This document shows positions 1 to 4,943 of a stretch of 7,058 nt of DNA, one piece after another. Numbering within the stretch: position 1 is the stretch's first letter; each line of letters opens with the position of its first letter. The stretch is taken from NCBI GenBank assembly GCA_937900605.1, contig CALCDK010000039.1, positions 1 through 7,058 of the forward strand, written 5' to 3'. This stretch comes from an uncultured Olsenella sp. GTDB lineage: Bacteria > Actinomycetota > Coriobacteriia > Coriobacteriales > Atopobiaceae. The translations under genes and the position numbers were made by a program. A model generated the notes under the pieces. That model did not search any database, was not told where the DNA came from, and worked only from the letters and a program-made list of their open reading frames with translations.

Positions 1-588
1 ATCTCCGACGCCGCCGGCGACTCGGGCGACGACGGCGCCTGCGCGGCGGCCACCCAGGCCGAGGACGGGTCCGACAACGATGACGCCGACGACGTCGACG
101 ACCTCGTGAGCCTGCTCGGCGCCCAGGAGCGCGAGGAGGGGGCCGCGGCCGCGCGCGTGCTGGTCATCAACGGCCCCAACATCAACATGCTCGGCATCCG
201 CGAGCCCGAGCTCTACGGGCACGACACGTACCAGCAGCTGCTGCGCACCTGCCACGAGGCGGCGCGCGAGGCGGGCTTCTCGGAGTGCTCGTGCTTCCAG
301 TCCAACCACGAGGGCGACCTCGTCGACGCCATCCAGGACGCCTACGGCGACTACGTCGGCATCGTGATCAACCCCGGCGCCTACGCGCACACGTCGATCG
401 CCATCCTCGACGCCGCGCGCGCCGTGGGGCTGCCCATGGTCGAGGTCCACATCACCCGCATCGAGGACCGTGAGGACTACCGCCAGCGCTCCTACATCCG
501 CGAGGCGTGCTTCGAGACCATCACCGGCATGGGCACCGAGGGCTACCGCAAGGCCATCGCCGACCTGGCGGAGCACATCGGCCTCTAG
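1..588 (+). CDS. aroQ: Type II 3-dehydroquinate dehydratase with acidic N-terminal extension (5' partial)
   Basis: This enzyme converts 3-dehydroquinate to 3-dehydroshikimate in the cytosolic shikimate pathway. Numbering residues from base 1, the catalytic domain runs from about residue 52 to 195. It shows the N-terminal strand with NGPNINMLG (57-65), the lid Arg67 and Tyr72 in REPELYG, the QSNHEG motif (100-105), Asn124 and His130 in INPGAYAHTS, His150 in EVHIT and Arg161. The spacings match the M. tuberculosis enzyme (Arg19/Tyr24, Asn75/His81/His101, Arg112). The usual HISN is HITR here. The family is normally about 145-150 residues and starts just before the NGPN strand. Here the frame stays open to base 1, adding some 50 residues rich in Asp, Glu, Gly and Ala. 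GTG codons at 106 and 157 could start a shorter protein, but neither has a Shine-Dalgarno sequence at usable distance (an AGGAGG at 134-139 lies 17 nt before GTG 157). I therefore favour continuation upstream, perhaps as a fusion. The stop is TAG at 586-588. Confidence 0.93.
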   Translation: MSDAAGDSGDDGACAAATQAEDGSDNDDADDVDDLVSLLGAQEREEGAAAARVLVINGPNINMLGIREPELYGHDTYQQLLRTCHEAAREAGFSECSCFQSNHEGDLVDAIQDAYGDYVGIVINPGAYAHTSIAILDAARAVGLPMVEVHITRIEDREDYRQRSYIREACFETITGMGTEGYRKAIADLAEHIGL

Positions 589-620
589 CGGCCCGTCACG
601 CCGCGCCCGGCGCTAGTGGC
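581..620. repeat. Inverted repeat spanning both stop codons of convergent genes
   Basis: Bases 581-590 and 611-620 are inverted copies: GCC-T-CTAGCG against CGCTAG-T-GGC, with one T-T mismatch and a 20-nt centre. The arms contain the TAG of aroQ (586-588) and, on the other strand, the TAG of the cyclo-ligase gene (613-615). The position between convergent genes fits a bidirectional terminator. There is no T-run on either side, so it is not a classical intrinsic terminator. Confidence 0.45.
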
Positions 621-1203
621 ACTCCCACACGCCCGTCTCGCAGACGAGGCGGTCCATGCGCACGTCGTGCGCCTCGAGCGGCAGCGGGTTGGACGAGACC
701 TGCCCCATGCGGGCGAGGCCGAGCTTCTCGCCGGGGTACAGCGAGAGGAACCGGTCGTAGAACCCCCCGCCCTGGCCGATGCGCCCGCCGGCGGCGTCGA
801 AGACGAGGCCCGGGACCAGGCAGGCGCTGCCCACGAGCTCGTGCGCGCCCAGGGCGGGCAGCGACGCGGCGGGCTCCGGGATGCCGAAGCGGCCCGGGAC
901 GAGGCCGTCGAGCGAGTCGACGACGCAGAACTCGAGGCCCGTCGCGCCCGGTGCGCACCGGGGCACCGCGACCCTGCTCCCCCGGCCGAGAAGCGCGCGC
1001 ACGACGCCGTGCGTGTCCACCTCGCGGCCGCGCGAGACGTAAGCCAGGACCAGGTCGTGGCGGTCGAGCGCTCCGCCGAGGAGCACGCGGGCGAGCGCCT
1101 CGTCGGCGGCGCGCAGCGTCTGCGGGTCGGCGAGGCGGCGCGCCCTGCGGTACGCGTCCCTCAGCGAGGCCTTGTCGGCATCGGTCCCATGCGAACTCGC
1201 CAC
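613..1203 (-). CDS. fau: 5-formyltetrahydrofolate cyclo-ligase
   Basis: The predicted enzyme (MTHFS, 5-FCL) converts 5-formyl-tetrahydrofolate to 5,10-methenyl-tetrahydrofolate with ATP, returning stored or inhibitory folate to one-carbon metabolism in the cytosol. The 196-residue protein has the usual family length. Visible marks are Lys11 and Arg15 in the N-terminal nucleotide-binding helix, the REVDT segment (60-64), VPRC (80-83), VPGLVFD (130-136), the signature GGRIGQGGGFYDRF (139-152), and the C-terminal LPLEAHDVRMDRLVCETG (174-191). The frame is open upstream to an ATG at 1329, but that would overlap trpS. The GTG at 1201-1203 has GAGGGGAG six bases upstream and matches the family N-terminus, so I use it. 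The gene is convergent with aroQ (24 bp between stops) and divergent from trpS. It is probably monocistronic. The stop is TAG. Confidence 0.93.
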   Translation of the reverse strand: MASSHGTDADKASLRDAYRRARRLADPQTLRAADEALARVLLGGALDRHDLVLAYVSRGREVDTHGVVRALLGRGSRVAVPRCAPGATGLEFCVVDSLDGLVPGRFGIPEPAASLPALGAHELVGSACLVPGLVFDAAGGRIGQGGGFYDRFLSLYPGEKLGLARMGQVSSNPLPLEAHDVRMDRLVCETGVWECH

Positions 1204-1209
1204 GTGCGT

Positions 1210-1217
1210 CTCCCCTC
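1210..1217 (-). promoter_or_regulatory. Shine-Dalgarno of cyclo-ligase gene, fixes GTG start
   Basis: On the minus strand the sequence reads GAGGGGAG, then six bases, then GTG. This is the only good ribosome binding site near the 5' end and decides in favour of GTG 1203 over the longer frame starting at ATG 1329. Confidence 0.75.
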
Positions 1218-1243
1218 TGTAAGGCCAGTCCCTTCCCGCCCAG

Positions 1244-1252
1244 ATTCTATCA
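1244..1252 (-). promoter_or_regulatory. Candidate extended -10 promoter for cyclo-ligase gene
   Basis: On the minus strand bases 1252-1244 read TGATAGAAT: a TAGAAT hexamer (five of six matches to TATAAT) preceded by the extended -10 TGn. No convincing -35 lies 16-18 bases upstream, which extended -10 promoters can tolerate. A transcript would start near 1237, giving a leader of about 34 nt before GTG 1203. This is inference from motif and position only. Confidence 0.45.
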
Positions 1253-1310
1253 GCCTTTGCCTTACCATAAGTGACGTTTGACATCCACGGGGCCCGTCCC
1301 CGCACGTACG

Positions 1311-1316
1311 AAGGAG
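1311..1316 (+). promoter_or_regulatory. Shine-Dalgarno of trpS
   Basis: AAGGAG with a 5-nt spacer to ATG 1322 selects this start over the in-frame GTG at 1271. The divergent region 1204-1321 shows only weak trpS promoter candidates, such as TACCAT at 1263-1268 with no matching -35. Confidence 0.8.
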
Positions 1317-1321
1317 CGATC

Positions 1322-2371
1322 ATGCCCAACGAGGGAAGCTACGAGGCAGCACGTCGACGCAGCGACCAGGTCCACGCCGACCTTCTCGTCGACCCAGGCA
1401 AGTACACGATGCTCACGGGCGACCGCCCCACGGGCCGCCTGCACCTCGGCCACTACTTCGGCACCATCCGCGACCGCGTCAGGCTCCAGGACCTCGGCGT
1501 CCACACCAACGTGATCATCGCCGACTACCAGGTCATCACCGACCGCGACACCACCAAGAACATCCGCGACAACGTGCTCAACATGGTCGTGGACTACCTC
1601 GCGTGCGGGCTCGACCCGGACAGGACCATGATCTTCACCCACTCTGCGGTCCCCGAGCTCAACCAACTCATGCTCCCGTTCCTCTCGCTGGTCACCGAGG
1701 CCGAGCTCGAGCGCAACCCCACCGTCAAGGCCGAGCAGGAGGCCTCCGGCCACGCCCTGACCGGCCTGCTGCTCACCTACCCCGTGCACCAGGCGTGCGA
1801 CATCCTGTTCTGCAAGGGCAACGTCGTGCCCGTCGGCCGCGACCAGCTGCCCCACATCGAGCTCACCTCCAAGATCGCCCGCCGCTTCAACGAGCGCTAT
1901 GGCAAGGTGTTCCCCGAGGTCACGGGCCTTCTCACCGACACCCCGCTGCTCCCCGGCCTCGACGGCAGGAAGATGAGCAAGTCCTACGGCAACTCCATCG
2001 CGCTGTCGATGACCGCCGAGGAGACCGCCAGGCTCGTCAAGAAGGCCAAGACGGACTCCGAGCGCAACATCACGTTCGACCCCGAGACGCGCCCCGAGGT
2101 CTCTGGCCTGCTCACCACCGCGGGCATCTGCCTGGGCCGCGACCCCAAGCAGATCGCCGACGAGATCGGCATGGGTGGCGCCGGCCAGCTCAAGAGGGTC
2201 GTCACCGAGGCCGTCAACGGCTACTTCGCGCCCATCCGCGAGCGCCGAGCGCAGATCGAGAAGGACATGGACACGGTGCGCGACGTCCTCGCCGAGGGCA
2301 ACCGCCGCGCCCGCCAGATCGCGTCCGAGACCCTCGACGAGGTCCGCGAGGCCATGGGGATGACGTACTAG
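1322..2371 (+). CDS. trpS: Tryptophanyl-tRNA synthetase
   Basis: A class I aminoacyl-tRNA synthetase that charges tRNA-Trp with tryptophan using ATP; cytosolic and normally a homodimer. The 349-residue protein has the usual bacterial TrpRS length. The ATP-binding TGDRPTGRLHLGH (32-44) contains the HIGH-type signature as HLGH (41-44). The tryptophan pocket and dimer region include LLTYPVHQACDILF and the GRDQLPHIELT segment. The second signature is a perfect KMSKS (217-221) followed by YGNSI. The C-terminal helical anticodon-binding part is complete. ATG 1322 is preceded by AAGGAG at 1311-1316 with a 5-nt spacer. An upstream in-frame GTG at 1271 lacks a ribosome binding site and would add residues unlike the family. 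The leader is short, with no sign of a T-box or Trp-rich leader peptide. The zinc-ribbon gene follows 45 nt downstream with no terminator between, so co-transcription is likely. Confidence 0.96.
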   Translation: MPNEGSYEAARRRSDQVHADLLVDPGKYTMLTGDRPTGRLHLGHYFGTIRDRVRLQDLGVHTNVIIADYQVITDRDTTKNIRDNVLNMVVDYLACGLDPDRTMIFTHSAVPELNQLMLPFLSLVTEAELERNPTVKAEQEASGHALTGLLLTYPVHQACDILFCKGNVVPVGRDQLPHIELTSKIARRFNERYGKVFPEVTGLLTDTPLLPGLDGRKMSKSYGNSIALSMTAEETARLVKKAKTDSERNITFDPETRPEVSGLLTTAGICLGRDPKQIADEIGMGGAGQLKRVVTEAVNGYFAPIRERRAQIEKDMDTVRDVLAEGNRRARQIASETLDEVREAMGMTY

Positions 2372-2404
2372 CAGCAGCTCGGCGCGCCCGCGTGCCGCCG
2401 TGCG

Positions 2405-2411
2405 AAGGAGG
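2405..2411 (+). promoter_or_regulatory. Shine-Dalgarno of the interrupted zinc-ribbon gene
   Basis: AAGGAGG is followed after five bases by ACG at 2417, the same spacing as in trpS. ACG stands exactly where a start codon is expected, directly before the Ile-Cys-Pro zinc-ribbon start. No ATG, GTG or TTG in this frame lies between the trpS stop and the zinc ribbon. Confidence 0.65.
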
Positions 2412-2416
2412 ACGAC

Positions 2417-3034
2417 ACGATCTGTCCCACCTGCGGAAACACGATCGACAACGGATCCGCGACCTGCCCGTGTTGCGGCTCTGCGACCTAAGGGCGCCCC
2501 GCCAGGGCGCCGTCCGCGCCCGAGCCCGCAGCCGGAGCGGCCCCCGAGCCGGAGCCGGAACCGGAGCCCGAGCCAGCGAGCCAGGCCACCCCCGCCCCCG
2601 CACCGCAGCCCGCCGAGGCACCCAAGGGGCCCACGCCGACGCCGGATGGGCCCACGGACCCCGCCGCGGGCATCCCCCAGATCCCCTACGGCACCGGCGG
2701 CGAATTCGACGACACCATCCTGGGCGTCTGCGTCACCATCCGCCCCGACGGCACGGCGGGCTACAAGGAAGAGCGCTTCGAGTACGGCGCACGGTCGGCC
2801 CCGTGGTCCTTCGACGAGACGCGTGAGCAGCCGCTCGTGTGGGGCCTCGAGGGAGACGTGCTCGTCCTCTCCAACCCCAGAGGCGAGTGGATGCCCTTGG
2901 ACAACATGAACTCGTACGCGGTCGTGAGGGCCTCGGGCGACCGCGTCTCGCTTCTCCCCCGCGACCGGAACTGGCCCCGCGTGACCTTCTACAACGGCTT
3001 CGACACGGCACGCGACAAGGCGCACGCCAAGTGA
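2417..3034 (+). pseudogene. Zinc-ribbon protein with Pro/Glu linker and unknown C-terminal domain; start lost and in-frame TAA
   Basis: One frame runs from 2417 to the TGA at 3032-3034, about 205 codons. Its parts in order are: a zinc ribbon ICPTCGNTIDNGSATCPCCG with two CxxC pairs (2420-2479); TAA at 2489-2491; a linker of about 65 residues very rich in Pro, Glu and Ala with (PE)n repeats (2492 to about 2690); and a C-terminal domain of about 110 residues (2696-3031) with GGEFDDTILGV, VWGLEGDVLVL and NWPRVTFYNGFDTARDK. I do not recognise that domain. There is no signal peptide or membrane segment, so a cytosolic protein is likely. Two lesions are seen: ACG in place of a start codon at 2417, and the in-frame TAA. 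Either could be one transition (ATG to ACG, CAA to TAA). No canonical start exists downstream until GTG 2837, inside the domain. GC-rich third positions persist after the stop, so decay would be recent. Alternatives are an ACG or ATC start, stop readthrough or sequencing error. It probably shares the trpS transcript. The function is unknown. Confidence 0.6.
2493..2511 (+). repeat. Perfect 7-bp stem-loop directly after the in-frame TAA
   Basis: GGCGCCC (2493-2499) and GGGCGCC (2505-2511) are exact inverted copies with a 5-nt loop, starting two bases after the TAA at 2489-2491. No T-run follows, so termination is unlikely. It may just reflect GC-rich coding sequence, or it may be a structure affecting translation at the stop. 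Confidence 0.4.
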
Positions 3035-3055
3035 CGCCTTTTGTGGCGTGTTTCT

Positions 3056-3091
3056 GCGGCCCCCGCTCCCCCGCCCGGGAGCGGGGGCCGC
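3056..3091 (+). terminator. Intrinsic-terminator-like hairpin after the zinc-ribbon gene
   Basis: A perfect 15-bp GC-rich stem (3056-3070 with 3077-3091) and a 6-nt loop begins 21 bases after the TGA at 3032-3034. The U-tract is missing (CTCGCGTT follows), which is common for hairpin terminators in high-GC actinobacteria. It would end the trpS/zinc-ribbon transcript. A smaller hairpin, ACGCC-TTTTGT-GGCGT, lies at 3034-3049. Confidence 0.75.
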
Positions 3092-3110
3092 TCGCGTTAC
3101 GGTTGACTAC

Positions 3111-3230
3111 ATGACATGCGAGCAGATCATACGAAACTACCGCGCGGCGCGCAGGGCATGGACCCTCGCGGACGTCGTCGCGCCGAGGCCCCGCGAGGCG
3201 CGCACGCGCATCACGGCGATGCTCGCCTAG
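3111..3230 (+). CDS. Doubtful small ORF, 39 codons, possibly leaderless
   Basis: ATG 3111 to TAG 3230 encodes a basic, Arg/Ala-rich 39-residue peptide (MTCEQIIRNYRAARRAWTLA at the start). I recognise no family, signal peptide or membrane segment. No Shine-Dalgarno precedes it, but TACGGT (3098-3103) fits the TAnnnT -10 pattern and ends seven bases before the ATG, the spacing of leaderless actinobacterial genes. The frame also extends upstream through the terminator hairpin, which argues against an earlier start. It could be a chance ORF or a remnant. The rest of 3035-3347 holds the hairpin upstream and an operator-like repeat downstream; I see no other gene there. Confidence 0.25.
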   Translation: MTCEQIIRNYRAARRAWTLADVVAPRPREARTRITAMLA

Positions 3231-3282
3231 GCCATTCCCCCAGACGGCCCCGAGCCGCACGCAACTGACCACACCCCACGAC

Positions 3283-3322
3283 CCTGCCCAGGCAGGGCGC
3301 GGTACCGTCTGCGCTGCCTGGG
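3283..3322. promoter_or_regulatory. Compound inverted repeat upstream of the MFS gene, possible operator
   Basis: CCTGCC-CA-GGCAGG (3283-3296) is a 6-bp dyad with a 2-bp centre. Its inner part, CCCAGGCAG (3287-3295), is repeated in inverse as CTGCCTGGG (3314-3322), a perfect 9-bp arm pair 18 bp apart. CGGTACCG lies between them. These overlapping half-sites end eight bases before the MFS ribosome binding site AAGGAGG (3331-3337). The position fits repressor binding, for example by a TetR or MarR protein as is common for DHA2 exporters, or an RNA hairpin in the leader. No regulator gene is in the window. Confidence 0.4.
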
Positions 3323-3347
3323 CGAAGACCAAGGAGGAAGCACGAGC

Positions 3348-4766
3348 ATGTCCCAAAGCAAGTCCAGCTCCACCATCACCGGGAGGGAGATCAAGATCGT
3401 CGGCGTCGTCGTCCTCGGCGCCTTCGTCTCGCTCCTCAACCAGACCGTCATGTCCCCCGCCCTGCCCAAGCTCATGGCCGACTTCGGCCTCGAGCAGAGC
3501 GTGGCCCAGTGGGTCACCAGCATCTACATGCTGGTCAACGGCATCATGGTGCCCATCTCCGGCTACCTGATGGACAAGTTCTCCACCCGCAAGCTCTCCA
3601 CCGCGTCCCTCGGCGCCTTCGTCGCCGGCTCCGCGCTGTGCGCCGTGGCCCCCGGCTTCGGCATCCTGCTCGTGGGCCGCGTCCTGCAGGCCGCCGGCGC
3701 CGGCGTCATGCTGCCGCTGGTCGCCACCGTCCCGCTGCTCGTCTTCCCCGTCGAGAAGCGCGGCACGGCGATGGGCATGGCCGGCATCGTGATGGCCGCC
3801 GGCCCGGCCATCGGCCCGGTCGTCGGTGGCGCCGTCATCGACTCCATGGGCTGGCGCGCCATGCTCTGGGGCATCGCCGCACTGGCCGCCGTCATCCTCG
3901 TCGCGGGCGTGTTCCTGCTCGAGAACGTCGGCGAGCTCAAGAGCCCGACCCTCGACGTCCCGTCCGTCATCCTCACCATCGTCGCCTTCGGCCTGCTGCT
4001 CTACGGCTTCTCCAGTGCCTCCGACATGGGCTGGACCAACCCCGTCATCGTCGCCTGCATCCTCGTCGGCGCCGTGGCGCTCGTGCTGTTCGTCCGTCGC
4101 CAGCTGAGGCTCGAGCAGCCGCTGCTCAACCTCTCGACGCTCAAGGTCCGCCGCTTCGCCGTCGCCGCCATCGTCGTGACGCTCATCAACGCCGCCGTCG
4201 CCGGCACCAACGTCTTCCTGCCCATCTTCCTGCAGAACGTCCTGGGCGTCAGCGCCTTCACCACCGGCATGGTCATGCTGCCCGCCGCCATCGTGGGCAT
4301 CGTCCTGAGCCCGGTCACCGGCGTGCTGTTCGACCGTCGGGGCCCGCGCGGCCTGGCCATCAGCGGCATGGTCGTGCTGGCCGGCGCGCTTCTCGCCCTG
4401 GGCGGCATCGGCATGGGCACCTCCGTCGTCGTGGTCGGCGTGCTGTGCGCGCTGCAGGCCACCGGCCAGGCCCTGGCCAACATGCCCGTCAACACCTGGG
4501 GCGTCAACGGCCTGTCCGACGACCTGATCTCGCACGGCAACGCCGTGGCCAACACCGGGCGCCAGGTCTTCGGCGCCGTGGCCACCGCGCTCACCGTCAC
4601 GGTGATGTCCTCCACCCAGGCCTCCAGCATGGCCGCCGGCGCCACCGCCGTCGAGGCCTGCGCCGCCGGCGTTGCCAGCGCGTACTTCGCCTGCGCCATC
4701 GTCGCCGTCATCGGCCTGGTCATCTGCCTCGTCTTCGTCCGCGACACCAAGAGGCGCGCGGCGTAG
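3348..4766 (+). CDS. MFS transporter, DHA2 family (14 TMS, EmrB/QacA type drug:H+ antiporter)
   Basis: A predicted inner-membrane proton-driven exporter of the DHA2 group, whose members export drugs, dyes and other small molecules. The substrate cannot be told from sequence. The 472-residue protein is intact and has the family's usual length. It has about 14 hydrophobic stretches starting near residue 15. Visible marks are the first-helix LNQTVMSPALP (30-40), motif A as GYLMDKFSTRKL (72-83), motif B as GRVLQAAGAG (110-119), the antiporter motif C as GIVMAAGPAIGPVVGG (146-161), and a second motif-A-like GVLFDRRGPRG in the C-terminal half. HGNAVANTGRQVFGAVATAL near the end is also typical of DHA2 proteins. 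ATG 3348 follows AAGGAGG (3331-3337) with a rather long 10-nt spacer. The gene stands alone between two terminator hairpins. The inverted repeat just upstream suggests repressor control. The stop is TAG. Confidence 0.92.
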   Translation: MSQSKSSSTITGREIKIVGVVVLGAFVSLLNQTVMSPALPKLMADFGLEQSVAQWVTSIYMLVNGIMVPISGYLMDKFSTRKLSTASLGAFVAGSALCAVAPGFGILLVGRVLQAAGAGVMLPLVATVPLLVFPVEKRGTAMGMAGIVMAAGPAIGPVVGGAVIDSMGWRAMLWGIAALAAVILVAGVFLLENVGELKSPTLDVPSVILTIVAFGLLLYGFSSASDMGWTNPVIVACILVGAVALVLFVRRQLRLEQPLLNLSTLKVRRFAVAAIVVTLINAAVAGTNVFLPIFLQNVLGVSAFTTGMVMLPAAIVGIVLSPVTGVLFDRRGPRGLAISGMVVLAGALLALGGIGMGTSVVVVGVLCALQATGQALANMPVNTWGVNGLSDDLISHGNAVANTGRQVFGAVATALTVTVMSSTQASSMAAGATAVEACAAGVASAYFACAIVAVIGLVICLVFVRDTKRRAA

Positions 4767-4801
4767 CGGGAGGCACCACATCCCCCTGGGGGCTCGCATG
4801 C

Positions 4802-4831
4802 GGGGGCGGCGTCCGTCTGGGCGCCGCCCCC
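4802..4831 (+). terminator. Strong hairpin terminator after the MFS gene
   Basis: A 13-bp stem (4802-4814 with 4819-4831, one G-T wobble) closed by a GTCT tetraloop, followed by CTTCCC at 4831-4836 rather than a full T-run. It lies 35 bases after the TAG at 4764-4766 and separates the exporter from ppk. Confidence 0.8.
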
Positions 4832-4887
4832 TTCCCGTGCCGCGAGACTTTGCAGAACCCTAACGTGGCGGCACCCCGGCACACTGC

Positions 4888-4893
4888 TAGAGT
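4888..4893 (+). promoter_or_regulatory. Candidate -10 element for ppk
   Basis: TAGAGT matches TAnnnT and four of six TATAAT positions. A transcript would begin near 4900, giving a leader of about 44 nt that contains the palindrome at 4905-4920 and the hairpin at 4910-4928. No good -35 is seen at the proper distance. Confidence 0.3.
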
Positions 4894-4904
4894 TGAGACG
4901 ACTA

Positions 4905-4920
4905 TGTGTGGCCCGTCACA
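4905..4920. promoter_or_regulatory. CRP/GlxR-like palindrome in the ppk leader
   Basis: TGTGT-N6-TCACA differs at one base of ten from the CRP/GlxR consensus TGTGA-N6-TCACA. With one more base at each side the dyad is ATGTG-N8-CACAT. It lies 23 bp before the ppk ATG and downstream of the candidate -10, where a bound CRP-family protein would be expected to repress. No regulator gene is in the window. Confidence 0.35.
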
Positions 4921-4928
4921 TGCGGGCC
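4910..4928 (+). other. Small hairpin next to the ppk ribosome binding site
   Basis: GGCCCG (4910-4915) and CGGGCC (4923-4928) form a perfect 6-bp stem with a 7-nt loop, ending two bases before the Shine-Dalgarno GAGAGGGG (4931-4938). It overlaps the CRP-like palindrome; in RNA the two pairings exclude each other. A role in translation control is speculation. Confidence 0.35.
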
Positions 4929-4943
4929 GGGAGAGGGGCGAAC

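Noticed and set aside
1278..1283. Perfect TTGACA -35 hexamer before trpS
   Set aside because: A -10 at 17 bases would fall at 1301-1306 (CGCACG), which does not match, and the transcript would start at or beyond the ribosome binding site.
1204..1321. T-box or attenuator leader for trpS
   Set aside because: The region is short, has no Trp-codon-rich leader ORF, no T-box motif and no terminator hairpin.
2400..2909. Plus-strand frame of 169 codons overlapping the zinc-ribbon region
   Set aside because: Arg/Pro/Ser-rich translation with no motif; the neighbouring frame holds the zinc ribbon and the plausible C-terminal domain.
1262..3025. 587-codon open frame on the minus strand across trpS and the zinc-ribbon gene
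   Set aside because: It is a shadow of GC-rich third positions opposite trpS: low-complexity Gly/Ala/Asp/Arg/Val-rich translation with no family motif.
3103..3131. TTGACT as a -35 for a promoter inside the small ORF
   Set aside because: The sequence 16-19 bases downstream (ATCATACG) matches TATAAT poorly.
2733..4799. 688-codon minus-strand frame opposite the MFS gene
   Set aside because: The translation is Gly/Asp/His/Ala repeats created by the complement of membrane-protein codons; the plus-strand MFS motifs are unambiguous.
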